64,000 bases of DNA from Paracentrotus lividus (GCA_940671915.1 CALNVZ010003426.1:52475345-52539344); one strand, 5' to 3'. Positions 22,337 through 35,180 are shown, counted from the stretch's first letter. Notes: generated by a model not told the origin, from the sequence alone. Translations and numbers: made by a program.

Positions 22337-24042
22337 CACAACAATAAAAAGTAAGTCCCCCCCCCCCCCCCCCTAATGAAAATGATGTAACTTTTGAACC
22401 AAGAGGAGTTTCACAAATGTTATTACGTGTGATTGTAGGTAATTTTATCAGCTTCCATTTTGGTGAATTTTACTGAAATTCGTTAAGTCATGCTTCAATG
22501 AGCACAGTCAAAAGGCAAAAATGTCACTTTTCGAAAGTCACTAGGTCAGTGTCATAACTTTAATTTAATAAAATTGGAACAAATTCAAACTTTTAAACAA
22601 AAGATATGTTCAGGAGTGTTGTTGCACTTAATTTTTACACGTCGAACGTCTTTTGCATTAAATTTCACGGTGGGATGAACACGTGGTAAAATCTGCAAAA
22701 ACTGGATTTTTTACACATTTTAACTTTTAAAAATGATCGATTATGACGGATTATGCAATCAGGAAGAGTGTTTTAAACAATATTCATCAATTCACGGTTG
22801 AATGAACACTTAATAAAAGTAAAAAAAAGAGGATATTTTCAAATTCCTTAGGTAAGTATTGTTCCATTTTGTGTAATAAAATCATTTTATCAACATTTTT
22901 TTGTTATATGTATGTCATATAATTTTTTTCAAATGATGCCATGGCATTTAATTAAAATGTTACGCCTCAATGAACATGTGATACGTAAAAAGCCATTTTT
23001 TCGTTTGTTGACTAAACTTCAATTGCTTACTTTCGATAATTGGAACAGACCTTCTTGGATAGTTCATTTGATTCGAGTTTCACGAAAATTCCAGTATTTT
23101 ATGCTTCAGTGAGCAGAAGTTATTAGAAAAATATGTAAATAAGAAGGAATTTCAGAGCTTTGGCCCCACCCCGTGCCTTACCAGATTCTCAATTTAGCGT
23201 TTGTTCCTGTTAGTTAGCACCACACTGAAGTTGTGTGCCAGGTTTAGTGAAAAAACTCCCAGTAGAATTAACAAAAATCATCAATGAAATTAAGCCGAAT
23301 TTCAATTTTGTTAAAATTTTGATTTCGTCTCCATTGACATTGTGTACAATCTCGAAGCAAAAACAAGTCCCAAATCAACATGCTGGAACTTTTTAACAAA
23401 AAGGTGTTGGGTAATATCATTTTGCGATTATGTTTATACACTCATCGACTAACTTATGTGCGAAAATGAGATAAAACCTTTGCGTCATGCATGAATAAAC
23501 ACATGTTAAAGGCAAAATTGTCATGACAAAAGTCACAAAATTCACCTTTAAAATGTGCTCACTCGTCCATGACTCGACGAATAGTGCTCATTTTCTCACA
23601 AAATGTGTCGATAATGTTGATGATAATATCTGATGGCAATTCTTTAAATAAAATTGTTGGATTTTAATATTTTTGGAGGCCTAAACATAATTCTTAAAAT
23701 TGTGCTCACTCATCCATGAAAAATATTAAAATGTATCGGGATTGGTGTTGGATGATCAAATTTTGGATGATAAACCCATCAAAACAATTAAACACAAGGT
23801 AAAAAGAAAATTTTACAAAATTGTTATTTTTACAGCCTCCAAAATGACCCTTGTGACTTTTGAAAATGTCCATTTTTGCTTTAAACGTCGATCACTCATG
23901 CATGTCTCAAGTGATCGATGTCATTTTTCACAGAAGGTACTCAATAAGTGGATAAAACTTCCCTCTAAATTATTGTACTCAAAACAAGCTCGTTCAAAAG
24001 TTACATCATTGTGATTAGGGGGGACTTACTTTTTTTGTTGTG
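22337..24042 (+). mobile_element. Mariner-type MITE, long imperfect palindrome, copy 1
   Basis: Ends CACAACAA and TTGTTGTG are flanked by TA (22335-22336, 24043-24044). Inner terminal repeat sequence is gtaagtcccccc followed by aatgatgtaacttttgaac. Diverged blocks such as catgcttcaatgagcac recur along the left half and appear reversed in the right half, so the whole 1.7 kb is a degenerate palindrome. There is no transposase. A homologous copy in the opposite orientation lies at 33390-34924. Confidence 0.8.
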
Positions 24043-24044
24043 TA

Positions 24045-25216
24045 TAGAATGGGAGGTTGGTCCCATTGGAAGCTAAGTTATTTGTAGGTTGTGTTTGTGT
24101 AGAATGCTGGTTAGCCTTTGAAATATTAGTCAACTCATAATGCCATGGATATTAACTCTTTAGATAAATTCATTTATGCTCGTTTTTATACATATTTCAC
24201 ATGATATATGTATTTCATGCTATATATATTATGTATGCTCTGCTGGTATACGGGATTTATATATGTATTTTATATCATATATGTATTCTTGGTCAGTATA
24301 CATGTTTTATATTATGCATTTCATACTACATACATGTACGTATGCTTTGATGGCATACGTCTGTTAGTTTTTGTTGGCCGTGTTAATATTCATGAGTAAG
24401 GTGTCTGTGATGTTATAGGTAGATATTGACTTCGCCATCGTTTGAGGGAGGACGGGGACACCGGCTCCGGATCCATGTAGAAGTACATGGTGTCCTATAA
24501 TTCTCACAGACGAATACTTACTAATCCATGCTTCTTGTACATATTGTAAATATTTTCCATATGAAAAAATGGAACAGATTTTGTTTCCTTATTTTGCTTG
24601 GAAATGATAATTGTGAGAAATGACAAAATTAAGCTTTATTTGTGGATAGTTTTGATAACTGAGGGCATTTTTGATAACTGATAGCTTAGGGTGATGTTTA
24701 TCACAAGTAGGAAGGATGGAGGTTGCCGTCTACTGGAGTTAGGGCATGCATGAAATTTCGAGATTTTGCATTGCATTTTAGTGGATGTTTCAGATTACTT
24801 GCGGTTTGGTCCGGGCAGGATTATAATGATCTTTTTAGTATTATCATTATCATAAGGCATGCTGTGTTTGAATGTTCATGTGTAAACCCGGGCAGGGTTA
24901 TAATGTTTTTGGTATTAGGTGTAAAATGTAAATATTTTTGAGAGTTGTAGTCATAGTTGCAGCCAGGTATGCGTATGTGGCTGTCCACTCTTCGTCCACT
25001 CTACTGGGGAGTATGGATGTTGTCATGGGAGGCCTTTATTGGCCAACACATATTTTTTTAAGAGGGGCGGGGGTCGTTCTGCACTGCTATATTGATACAA
25101 TGGGTCGCGGATTGGAAAAAAAATAAAAAATAAAAAAACAACATTAGTAAAAATAATATTTATATTAATTGTTCTTTTGCGGTCTCCAGGCGAAAGACCG
25201 CTTTAGTAGGGGAGAT
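24045..25216. other. Non-coding 3' interior of the outer LTR element
   Basis: Contains (TATG)-rich DNA near 24180-24360. It ends in gaaagaccgctttagtaggggaga just before the 3' LTR, a plausible polypurine tract. No coding was recognised. Confidence 0.4.
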
Positions 25217-28200
25217 TGTAGTAGTACGGTCTATTGACCGTTTCCCCTATTAATTAATCATAATATAAGTCAATTTTAAAGAGGGCGCTAGGCCAATAAT
25301 TGTCAGTGCAAGGTTAGAAGATTTCATAGGTTTATTTATGTAAGTTCGTTCACATTAATTTAAGGGATCTTATTATGTATGCACTATAATTGCATTGAGT
25401 CAGGAATCGTATTGAGCTATTTGGAGACGGTTCCTGCTTGAGCGGTAGTCGGCATTCATGACATTCGTACAGGTGCTATGTCGGTTAATTGTATTTCGGT
25501 TAACAATAGTAATGGTATCTTGTCCTATTCACAGCCTTTCCGGGCTCAAGGTTTTGGGGAATATTTAATTAGCGTCCCCTGGCATATTTCTGGTCATGTT
25601 AGACACGCCTACTTTTGGAACCTAAAAGCACGTACTCTAATGTTTATTGTGCAATGTACTAGAGAGGCGAAAGGGTGCGCGGTGCTTTCATTGGTTAGTT
25701 TGTTATACAGGAGGCGGGGCTTGTTGGACTCGATTCACTTAAGCATTACCGAAATTGATATATAGGCGAAGCTTATGTGTGGCTCGGTAGCCATTTTATG
25801 TTTGAGCTTTCGAGTGAGCCATTTTATGTTAGAGCTTTCGAGAGCCATTTTTGTGTTCGAGATTACGTTGGCCATGTTGAGTTAGGCATTTTTGTTGCGG
25901 ATCGAAGCATGGTTTTTCGCGTCTTTATAAGCCCAGCCTCTGAGGCCCGTATTCTGTTGCGGTGTTTAGAGTTGTGCTGTCGCACGAAAATAGTAAGGGT
26001 AATGAGACGAGAATGCAACGCTGATCTTTGCACGCTTCTCTATGAAGCGTCAGTGAAGCGTGCGTCCTATCGTACGAAAGTAGATTCAGATGACGTCATT
26101 CGGGATCATTTATGTACAACATTTCTAAAGAATTCTAAACTAGGGGTATAGGTGGTTTAGAATTTGATATGGCTTTGCGGGTTTTATGTCGGAGGAAGCT
26201 AATTTATCTATTTTCTCGTTAACTTGAAGTTAAATGTTGTTAAAACTTTGTTTAATAATGAGGTTCCTTTGTCGCATTAATGGATATTCTTGTGCTTTAC
26301 TTCGCTCGGGTTAGTATCATTTATTGCATGTTTTGTAAATTTGGTATTAATAAACATACGCGATTAATGTCAATGAAATCCAGACTGCAGATTCTTCAAG
26401 TACCAAACAAATTACAAGTGTTAACACAAATAATTCAAGAATATATGAAGTATTTATGTATTATATTTGGGTTTGAGTACCTTGAGCTGATAATTATTCT
26501 GTACGAACAGGCTACGAAGACATAGGAAGCATGGTATATGCTTAAAATACTGTATTTCTAATTAAATTAACTCTTATAAATTGGATATTAGCGAATCAAG
26601 TCACTTGTGCATATACAATTTCACCAATTTGCTTTTAACTGCAACACTAATGACTGGAACGGATTTGAACTTAGTTTTGTCTAATTTGAGAATGGTTGAA
26701 AATTATGGATTTGAGATTCGCATTATTTTTGTCAAGTTTCAGAACACGTATTACCTCCAAATGATTGTAACACGTCTTCCCTATCCATTAGATACTTCCC
26801 ATTTTATCTATACCTACCCATTTCCCAAATGTTTTCCGTTTTGTAGGGTAATGAACAACCTGGTTTTTTTAATAGTAGGCCCTAAGATTGGTGTCCAACT
26901 TGGGAGCCCTGTTTAAATTTTTTCAGGCAAAGCTTGTTCTGCGAGGAATACGACATTATTTTCATTTTTGCATCACGCTTCCTATCGTGGGAGGCGTGTG
27001 GGGCTTGGGGGAAGTGAGGTGGGAGGACCAGAGAAACTTTTTCTTACTGGTTTATGTATTGACATGCCGTTCTCCCAAAAGTTGGAATTACAATAGTAAA
27101 TTCCTTCCAACATTGCGAAGTTCCTCGGAGAAAGAGGTTCCGCCAATTCTTGCACCTTACTTTCACATTCATGCAGGAAAACTAATAAAATGATTGAGGA
27201 GCGACGTGCTCCCTGGATGTGTCCACTAGCCCCAGGCGAAGAGAAGGTCCCGCGCCGACGAAAACAATTCATGAGCCATTAATAACTAAAATAAACTTTT
27301 TGGATCCAGAAGCAGCCATATTGTTGGTATTTTGATTCATATCACATTTTACTCTTTTCTTAGTAGTATTATTCAGCCCTCTTTTGGTCCCGACCGGAGG
27401 CCAAGTCTAAGCTACTATGTTGTCACACGTCCTCCTTCTCTCAATGCGTAAAGAGGGATTGTTCATTCGGCCCAGCGTTTATCTGAAATTATATCCCCGG
27501 GCAAGGGGGAGATAAGTCTCCCCTTAATCCAAGAGAAATCGCGAGAGCAAGGGGGGACACGTCGCACCTCCCCGTCCCACGACGTCTTCCCTAACCCGTC
27601 CCCGCACGAGCCGTTTCTGGGATGTCTTCCCGGAAATTGCTAAGCAGGTGCTCTGTGACACAGGATTATTTGCCTTCCCTCCCTGCGACAGAGTCGCGTC
27701 ACAAAAAATATATTTATACTCGGACGACGTCCTGCGTGAGGATGAACGTCCAAGTCGCGGGGGTACAAAGTGAGGATAGCCTCCACCTCAACTATGGTGG
27801 TAATTATCCAGAGTATTTGCCAATGAGAACTGAGAAAATACCTGGCAGGTTACTCCCGAGGATACATAGGTCGGGATCCGCAAGAGAGGACCGCTTTGAT
27901 ACGGTTTTGATTTTTGTCGGGGGAACAAGAAATTTGCTTAAAGAAAGTCTGGAGCCTACCGCAACATACTGCGGAAACACGTCTCATGATCTCCGCGATT
28001 AATCTCATGAGTCGAGGGAATAGAAGCCATCTCATTGCCAGTTGAGGAAATAGGGTGTCCCTTTCGCAATGAGATTTGATTTTTTCATTGAAAACTTTTT
28101 GTGGTGAACACCAACCGATTAAAACCAAAACTTAACAAAAGTAAGGTTTCTTTACTCTACAAAATGACAAACTTGGGGAAAAAATGGGGTTTTTTTTTGT

Positions 28201-31200
28201 ACTCTCCCACCTTCAAAAGGACCATAACTCTGTTGACCCTTTTTTACAATATGGGGACGTAAGCAATGTTTTCAAAATTAAAGCTGAAATGAAAGTTTTT
28301 AACGTAATATTTAGTAAATGAACAAGAAAATAAAAACCCTTAATAGACTTTTTGTGGAAAGTAAATGGACCTTTTAACTTTCGGTTTACCTTTTTCCTTT
28401 AGGAAGACACTGTATTATAACTAAGGCGGCCCTTTTCCTTGTGGGGTGTGAAAATCACGGTGGGACCCGTAACCGTAAGCCAGGTTTCTAGAATATGATT
28501 CCAAGGCTATTAAATTAATAAATAAATATAATTAACCGCTGAGACCAAACCGTTTTGTACCTGTTTTTATTGGGCCCGTCCACCAACTCGTCGTCTACGG
28601 GGGCAACCGTGCCCATCAACCTGTAAGCCTGCCGTTTGCCAATGGTACATGCATGCCCAGGTCCGTTTGAATCAACCTTTCTCGGATTCCTGCGTTTCTG
28701 GTTAGTAAGGGTTTATTTGGACCATAATTTTCCTGCACAGTCGTACATGCAACGGTGCCTGAAGAAGGTACCCTGTGCTTGGCACGATTTTTTTCTACGA
28801 AATCCCCATCCGTAAGGGAAGTTGCCACGTCGAGGTACGCGAAGGTTTGGACGCTGGCAAAATTACAGGAAGAGAAGGTAGGAAAAGGTAGTGGGGGTGG
28901 TTTGGGTAACAACAAAGACTTGGCGATTGAATTAATAAATGGTTTAACGATTGGAATTTTTTTTCTTGTATAGCCTTCCCATTTTTAAGAAACAAGTAAC
29001 ACGTCATATGATTAAGTTAGGGTTAGGGCTAGGATTCAGGGTTAAGGCAAAATCAACGTTTTTTGAGCATCCTGTCCCCCATGATTTGAAGGGGTACAGT
29101 CGAGAAAAAAATAAATCGTAAACTTATTAATCGTGTCGGACTTCTGTGCACACCCCACCAAGAACCTTTCATGCGGGAAAGTCCACATTGTTTAGTAGGC
29201 CTATAATGAATTTATCCAAAAGCTTTTCCAATCTTTAACCCTCTTAAGAACATCCGGTTTATTATTCCGTCCCTAGACCATTTTTTCTTGGAATTGAAAA
29301 AAAATTTCAATATCCTTGGCCATGGCATTTTTTGGGAAAATCTTGTTTCAATTACCTCGAGCCCAATTAACGAATTGCCGAAAAACGTTTCTTTGAATTT
29401 GGGAGCACAACTTGGGTCCCGGAATATCATATGGGCGGTTGGGTTGGGTTAAATGGTTTTGTTTTTTATATTTCCGTAAAATCGAAAATTCATGTAAGAA
29501 ATGAAAAGTAAAGATCTGGACAATAAACAACAACCTTTTTTCAAATGATGGTGTTTTATTAATAAGATGGGAAAGGGCGGGGGGGTGGGCGGGGGCGGGG
29601 GGTTCTAACCTTCAACCAGGAGTTGAACATTTCTTGACCGTGAATCTTGGTGTGTGGTTCTTTTTCTGTCCGGGTGGGAGTTACTGTCTCTTGATTATGA
29701 TACATTAAACAATTATCCGGGACGTCTTCCGTAGTGTTTCGAGTTCAAGAGACTCTATTCTTCTCCGGGGTCGACGTGCAACATCACACAACTATACGCG
29801 TCCATAAATTTCTATACAAGTAGGTAGAAAACACCTATTAATCATTTTTTCAAACTGAAAATGTTAATACTAAGTGTGTTCTTGTCACAGACATACATGT
29901 GGAATTAATTACAATGGGCACTTGGACATAAAAATAGGCGCCGCACTCGTTTCCTATTTTGCAACTCTACTGATTAACGTGTGTTGCTATGTGAGACAAG
30001 AAACGTGTTTGTCAGTGATAGCTACAACAGTTATGCAAATTGGATTCAAAATACTAAACGAGTAGTTCATTCAGGCAATAATATTGGTTCCGCCCTGAAT
30101 CTGAAACCTTTGTCCGTTGTCATTGTGCCATGTCAGCCATAACCTGGAACCGCTAAGCTTCTCAAAGAAAAGATAATCCGTGCTTTGATAATATACCTTG
30201 TTAAGCATGGATTACATTTTTCATCACAATAAAAGAATTTCCCGCTCCATTTCAAATATAGCGAGCATACATACATACAACATGTACAAAAAAATACACA
30301 CAAAAAGAATGGAAACAAATTCCACCATTCTTCAAAGGTCCATATCATTTATAATTATTTGATAGATGTAGGGATTTCGACGCCGAGTGGATATTGTTAA
30401 TGAACATTGACGTTTTATTGTTTATGTTGGCTCTGTAAAGAGTTGAATATTTAAATAGTGGAAAATTTGCATTTCACCCCTTCCCATTATTACAACTTTT
30501 GCCCCTCCCAAATAAGAAAAACAAAAACAAAAAGACAAACAAACATACAAAATAGTAATAAGGAAAAGATTGGTGCGCATGCACCTAACGTGAGACTTTT
30601 GCGCATGCATGTAGCGTGATATCGGAATCAAATTCAACGTTTCATTGCTTTTGGCCAAATATGGACACTTCACATTTGTGAAAGAAAAAATTCGTGGAGC
30701 TATTTAGGAGATTAATTCAAAAGAATAAAACTCCCTTTCCACCTCCCTGGTTAATTGTGCCCTTCCCAGGCCACTGAATTGTTAATGAATAAGACGTGAT
30801 ATTTAAAAATGCATGACAAGCGACAATGCACAACACTCGGCAGTCAAAGGATAAAGCGGCTACAAACAATCATTGTTGCGTAATTATTTCAATGGATTTC
30901 CGGTTTTATCTTGTGCATTTCAGTGCACGAGAAACTTCCAGCTGTACAGAAGTTGTACACGTTTGGGAGGTTTTTTTCGTGCTGGGTGTTTTTTCTCGTA
31001 CGGTGCTATTGTTCGATTCTATTGTCAATTGCCGTACAACTCTAAACCACGTAACAGAATACGGGCCTGAGACTTTATATTTAATGCACCTTTACCGCTT
31101 TGCTTGTGACTGTACGTGGACTTCGTCATTTTATTTCTTCGTTATATATTTAATAAATACCAAACCGAACTTTACTTCAATGTGTCAGCCGCCATTTTGT

Positions 31201-31288
31201 TTCCCGAGTCGTATAAGTTAAAGTATAATTTCGCCACTGTACTTGGAGACTGAACTCAGAGACCTTACTCGTAGTCTGTACTCTTACA
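25217..31288 (+). repeat. 3' LTR of the outer element, split by an insertion
   Basis: The LTR proper is 25217-25943 plus 31068-31288. The 5.1-kb DNA transposon at 25944-31067 separates the two parts. An extra segment of about 50 bp near 25735-25785 is absent from the 5' LTR. Confidence 0.9.
25944..31067. mobile_element. 5.1-kb DNA transposon without a recognised transposase
   Basis: Inverted ends of 32 bp start GGCCCGTATTCTGTTGCGG and differ at a few positions. Flanking TGA on both sides (25941-25943, 31068-31070) is present once in the intact 5' LTR, giving a 3-bp duplication (a 5-bp reading, CTGAG, is also possible). Termini and duplication size suggest a Harbinger relative. No transposase or Myb-like protein was recognised in the interior. 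The middle (27000-29700) is richer in GC and has different texture, so it may hold captured or further nested DNA. Confidence 0.8.
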
Positions 31289-31291
31289 ATA

Positions 31292-31322
<31 letters not shown>
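31289..31322 (+). repeat. (TAA)n microsatellite beyond the LTR element
   Basis: Continuation of the target microsatellite of the LTR element. Confidence 0.9.
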
Positions 31323-32177
31323 TTCCATATTGGTTTGCTCAGAAACTAGAAAAAGAATTTGGTAGAACGTATTTGATACCCCCGTCACACTGAGCCCGTT
31401 CCTACTACGTCCTGATAATGCCGGATCCACCCCAGAACAATACTAAATCGTTACCATATCGCTGTAAAATTCCTTCCGACGGGCCTGAATACCTCCAATA
31501 TTAGGGTGCTTTCGCTGGACTACGGAGGAGCTAATCTTGAACGTTAGCATTATGAAAGGCTTTATTTTCAAAATAGCTCAAACCCCAAACTCCTGCATAC
31601 TGTTAGTACAGGAAAAAGAGTGTGTAAAACTGGTATTTGCAAGAAACGGCTGGCAAGCGTTTAAATTACAAGTTTTCGTGTGCACAAACGAGGGTTTCCC
31701 CTAGCTACAAGAGATAGCTCCCCGTTGTCAAAATCTACAACGCTGTTTTGGGGAAATGTACGTTCTCCCGAAACGTAGAACGTATAGGTTCTCAGCGGAG
31801 AACGTAAGTCAGCTATAAGCCAATAAGCGAGCGCTTTGATAGGAATGTATACAGGCATTTCCCCCTTTGCTAAAACATAAAAGAAGCATACTTTGATTTG
31901 ACTAATCATAAAGGCTTGGCGGTAGGTTATTTCTTTTCATATCAGCAATGTTTTAGGTCAGCTGTTATACGCATAGACGCATTTGACACAATAAAACCTT
32001 GGTATGAAAAAAAAATAACTAGGTATCCCCAGTAAAATAGCCTTTGAATTGAATTCGTATTGCAACAATAGACGTTGAAAATATAGCCACTGCCGCGCGC
32101 CATTGACATCTTTTATGCAAGATGACAAAAGCGGGGTTTGATCGCATTCTGCATACTTCGTAAGTTCTTGTCTCGTA
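31323..32177. other. Intronic stretch without recognised genes
   Basis: A cluster of acgttctc/gagaacgt words lies at 31755-31810. The phrase ttgcaacaatagacgtt near 32060 recurs near 33151. Nothing else was seen. Confidence 0.4.
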
Positions 32178-33119
32178 TACAGTGCGTCCCAAGAAAGAGT
32201 AAACCCAACTTTCAGACCCTCATATTAAGATTGTATGTCTTATGTGTTTAATTATTAGGGATTTGTATTTCTTTATCAAATTATCATGACGAAGAGTAAG
32301 GGTAGTATTTCACTTCGCAGAAACTACTTTGAAAATATATATGAGACGGATTTGGGCCTACTTTGAGACGGTTTTGAAACTACTTGGAGACGGTTGTGAG
32401 AACTATCCCGGAGACATCTCCTCATACTCCTCATACAGTTTATGAAAATTGTCACGGAGACGTCTCCGCGACGGAATAAAGTATTGGAGACGTCTCTAAT
32501 ACTTTTTATCAGTCGCGAAGACGAAGTGAGATACCTCAGTACCACACTTGTACCTGTTCTATCATGGATGACTGAGCACTTGAATTTTTGTCAACTTTGT
32601 TGAGTGGTGGTGGGGAGGAAGGATACAGACTGGCAAAGGTGAGGACTCATGGTTTTCTACTCATGATACTCAGATCCTGTCAAGAGCATAGATCATAGTA
32701 CTATCGCTTTTATGGTGGCGTTCCAGGGGATGGAGGGGAGGGGTGGCATAACCAGTACCTTCAGAACCTTGGGCACTTTCTTCCAAGTTTTGCCACAAGA
32801 AACCCTGGCTTCTGAGCATTTCTTCATTGTTTTAGGTCAGTCCTCCTGGGTCTATTCATTCATTAAAGGGACAAAATATTTAAAAGAATAATTAATTGCA
32901 AGGGTTGCTTTTGCTCAAACTTGGTATAATATACTATCAGACAAATTTTACGATTTTTCTAAACCTAAGTGCTCAGTCGACCGTTACAATGCACTTGTAC
33001 ATTTGGTATGATTGGATATAGAGTGACTATTTATGATGAAATAAACATCAAAGTCACAAAACATTTCAATGTGACAAATGCTTTTAAAATTAGTTGTTTT
33101 TTTCTGTGTCGCACTGTAT
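32178..33119. mobile_element. Possible MITE with ATACAGTGCG ends
   Basis: The left end (tatacagtgcgtccca) and right end (gtcgcactgtatatc) are inverted over about ten bases. Similar cagtgcgt words start another unassigned block near 42259. There is no coding. The assignment is tentative because the termini are short. Confidence 0.4.
32308..32534. repeat. Cluster of GAGACG/GAGACGTCTC words
   Basis: At least seven gagacg or reverse copies occur in about 170 bp, including the palindrome ggagacgtctcc. The cluster is bounded by imperfect inverted ends (tatttcacttcg and cgaagtgagata). It may be a small MITE. Confidence 0.55.
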
Positions 33120-33389
33120 ATCAAATCCCTATATACCGATTGAATCTTCCTTGCAACAATAGACGTTACAATGTCTCACAAGCCAAAGGGAACATGTGCG
33201 GTTACCATTGGAAACTTTTATTCAAAGTTATTGAAGAAGATAGAAAAAGAGGGTTTGCAGGCATTTTTAAAATAGTGCCCTCTTTTATGCTAACGTTCTA
33301 GATAAGCTCCCCGTAGTCCTGCGAAAACACCCTACTTACTCTCGGTTTCCCTGAGCTCTGAATATGTTTTACAAAAGACAAAATCTATA

Positions 33390-34924
33390 CACTACCAAAA
33401 AAAATTAGGTCCCCCTAATCAAAATGTTGTAACTTTTGAACGGGCTTGTCTTGAGCACAATAATTTGGGAGGACTTTTCTACAAAAAATATTGAGTACCT
33501 TCTTTAAAAAAAAAAAAAGGACATCGATCCCTAAAGACATGCATGAGTGATTAACGTGGAGGGACATTTTCAAAATTCACAAGGGTCATTTTTGGGTATG
33601 TAATGAATACAATTTTGTAAGATATTCTTTTTACCTTGTGTTTAATTATTTTGGTGGTTTTATCATCCAAAATTTTACCGTCCAACATCAATCCCGATAC
33701 ATTTCACTATTTTTCATGGACGAGTGAGCACAATTTTAAGAATTATCTTCAGGCCTCCAAAAATGGTAAAATCCAACAATTACATTTAAAGAATTGAAAT
33801 CAGATATTATCATCAACATTATCGATACATTTTGTGAGGACGTGAATACTATTCGTTGTGTCAAGGACGAGTGAGCACACTTTAGAGGTAACTTTTGTGA
33901 CTTTTGTTATGACAATTTTGCCTTTGACGCGTATTTATTCATGCCTTACGCAACGGTTTTATCTCATATTCGCACATAAGTTAGTCGATAAGTGTATAAG
34001 CATAATCAATAAACGACATAATTCAACACCTTTTTGTTAAAAAGTTCCAGCATGTTGATTTGCGGTTTGTTTTTGCCTCGAGATTGTGGTAAGGGTGGTA
34101 CTACCTAACACTGAACAAACGCTAAATTGAGAAGCTGATAAGACATGGAGTGGGGCTAATAGCTCTGAAATTTCTTATTATTTGGATATTTTTCTAATAA
34201 CTTCTGTTCACTGAAGCACAAAAAAACTGGTAATTTCGTCAAACTCAAAACAAATGAACTATCCAAGAATGTCTGTGAGAATTATCCAAAGTAAGCAATT
34301 TAATTTTGGACTACAAACGAATAAACGGTTTTTCACGTATCACGTGTTCTTTGAAGCGTGGATATTTAATAAAATGCCATAGCATCATTTGAAAAAAATT
34401 ATTTGACATACATGTAACAAAAAATGTAAATAAAATGATTTTATTACACAAAAATACTTACCTGTGAAATTTGAAAAATATCCTTTTATGTTGTTATTAA
34501 GTGTTTATGCAACCGTGAATTGATGGATATTGTTTAAACACTATTCCAGATTGCATATTCCGTCATAATCAATAAGTTTTAAAAGTAAAAATGTAAAAAA
34601 AAAAAAAATGCATTTTTTGCAAATGTCCATCCAACCGTGAAATTTAAAGCAAAAGTCGTTTGATGTGTGCAAAAACCCTTCTGAACATATCTTTGGTTCA
34701 AAAGTTTGAATTTGTTCTAATATTATTGAATTAAAGTTATGAAACTAACCTTGTGACTTTCAAAAAGTGACATTTTTGCCTTTTGACAGTGCTCATTGAA
34801 GCGTAACTTAACGAATTTCAGTAAAATTCACTCAAATGAAAGCTGATAATTACCTACAATCACATGTAATAAAATTTGTAAAACTCCTCTTGGTTTTGAT
34901 TAAGGGGGGATAAAGGTCATAGTG
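33390..34924 (-). mobile_element. Mariner-type MITE, long imperfect palindrome, copy 2
   Basis: Homologous to 22337-24042 in the opposite orientation, including aaaactcctcttggttttgatt at its right end. The left end is TA-CACTACC; the right end is more decayed. The copies have diverged substantially, so both insertions are old. Confidence 0.75.
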
Positions 34925-35019
34925 ATCATAAAAATTGAATACAGACCACCAAATTTGTACTCACGACGAATTAAATGTCTAGTTACATTTGTTAGTAATA
35001 TCAAATTTAATGTGCTTAC

Positions 35020-35180
35020 TTGGGATCTGGGCCAGGGTTTTGTTCTATATCACCGGATTTCAGGAGCAATATGTTGGTAATGTCTGAACACTGACTCATT
35101 GTGTTTTCATCTGCTTCACAACTGGTTGAAAGCGTTCTAGTGACTGAAGAGATCGGTGATTCATGATATTCCTCCACCTC
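35020..35180 (-). CDS. Candidate exon B carrying a 2A ribosome-skipping peptide
   Basis: This minus-strand exon candidate starts after a pyrimidine-rich acceptor (ttcgttctattttaag, exon from 35180, phase 0) and ends at 35020 in phase 2, before the donor GTAAGC. It encodes NILLLKSGDIEQNPGPDP. The core at 35054-35028 matches the 2A consensus D(V/I)ExNPGP, at which the ribosome skips the Gly-Pro bond. An in-frame ATG at 35099-35097 would give a short MSQCSD leader with the 2A, like the N-terminal 2A leaders described for sea urchin NLR proteins. Alternatively, translation enters from an upstream exon. 2A motifs also occur at the start of some LINE proteins, but here a splice donor follows instead of an endonuclease. 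The phase-2 end fits the death-domain exon at 8915. Confidence 0.6.

Larger units (their letters stand above)
15001..31288 (+). mobile_element. LTR retrotransposon fossil with nested insertions
   Basis: Two direct LTRs, 15001-15909 and 25217-31288 (the latter split by a DNA transposon), start TGTAGT and end in ACTCTTA(C/T)A. The element sits in a TAA microsatellite, so its target duplication cannot be resolved. A short purine-rich run precedes the 3' LTR. The interior holds an antisense Gypsy-like element (16568-20959) and a MITE (22337-24042). No coding region of its own was recognised in the rest, so the family is undecided and the element is non-functional. The LTRs are still very similar, so the insertion is fairly young. 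Confidence 0.85.

Noticed and set aside
27622-28128. Open frames in the GC-richer centre of the 5.1-kb transposon
   Set aside because: No domain, overlapping frames on both strands, no splice support.
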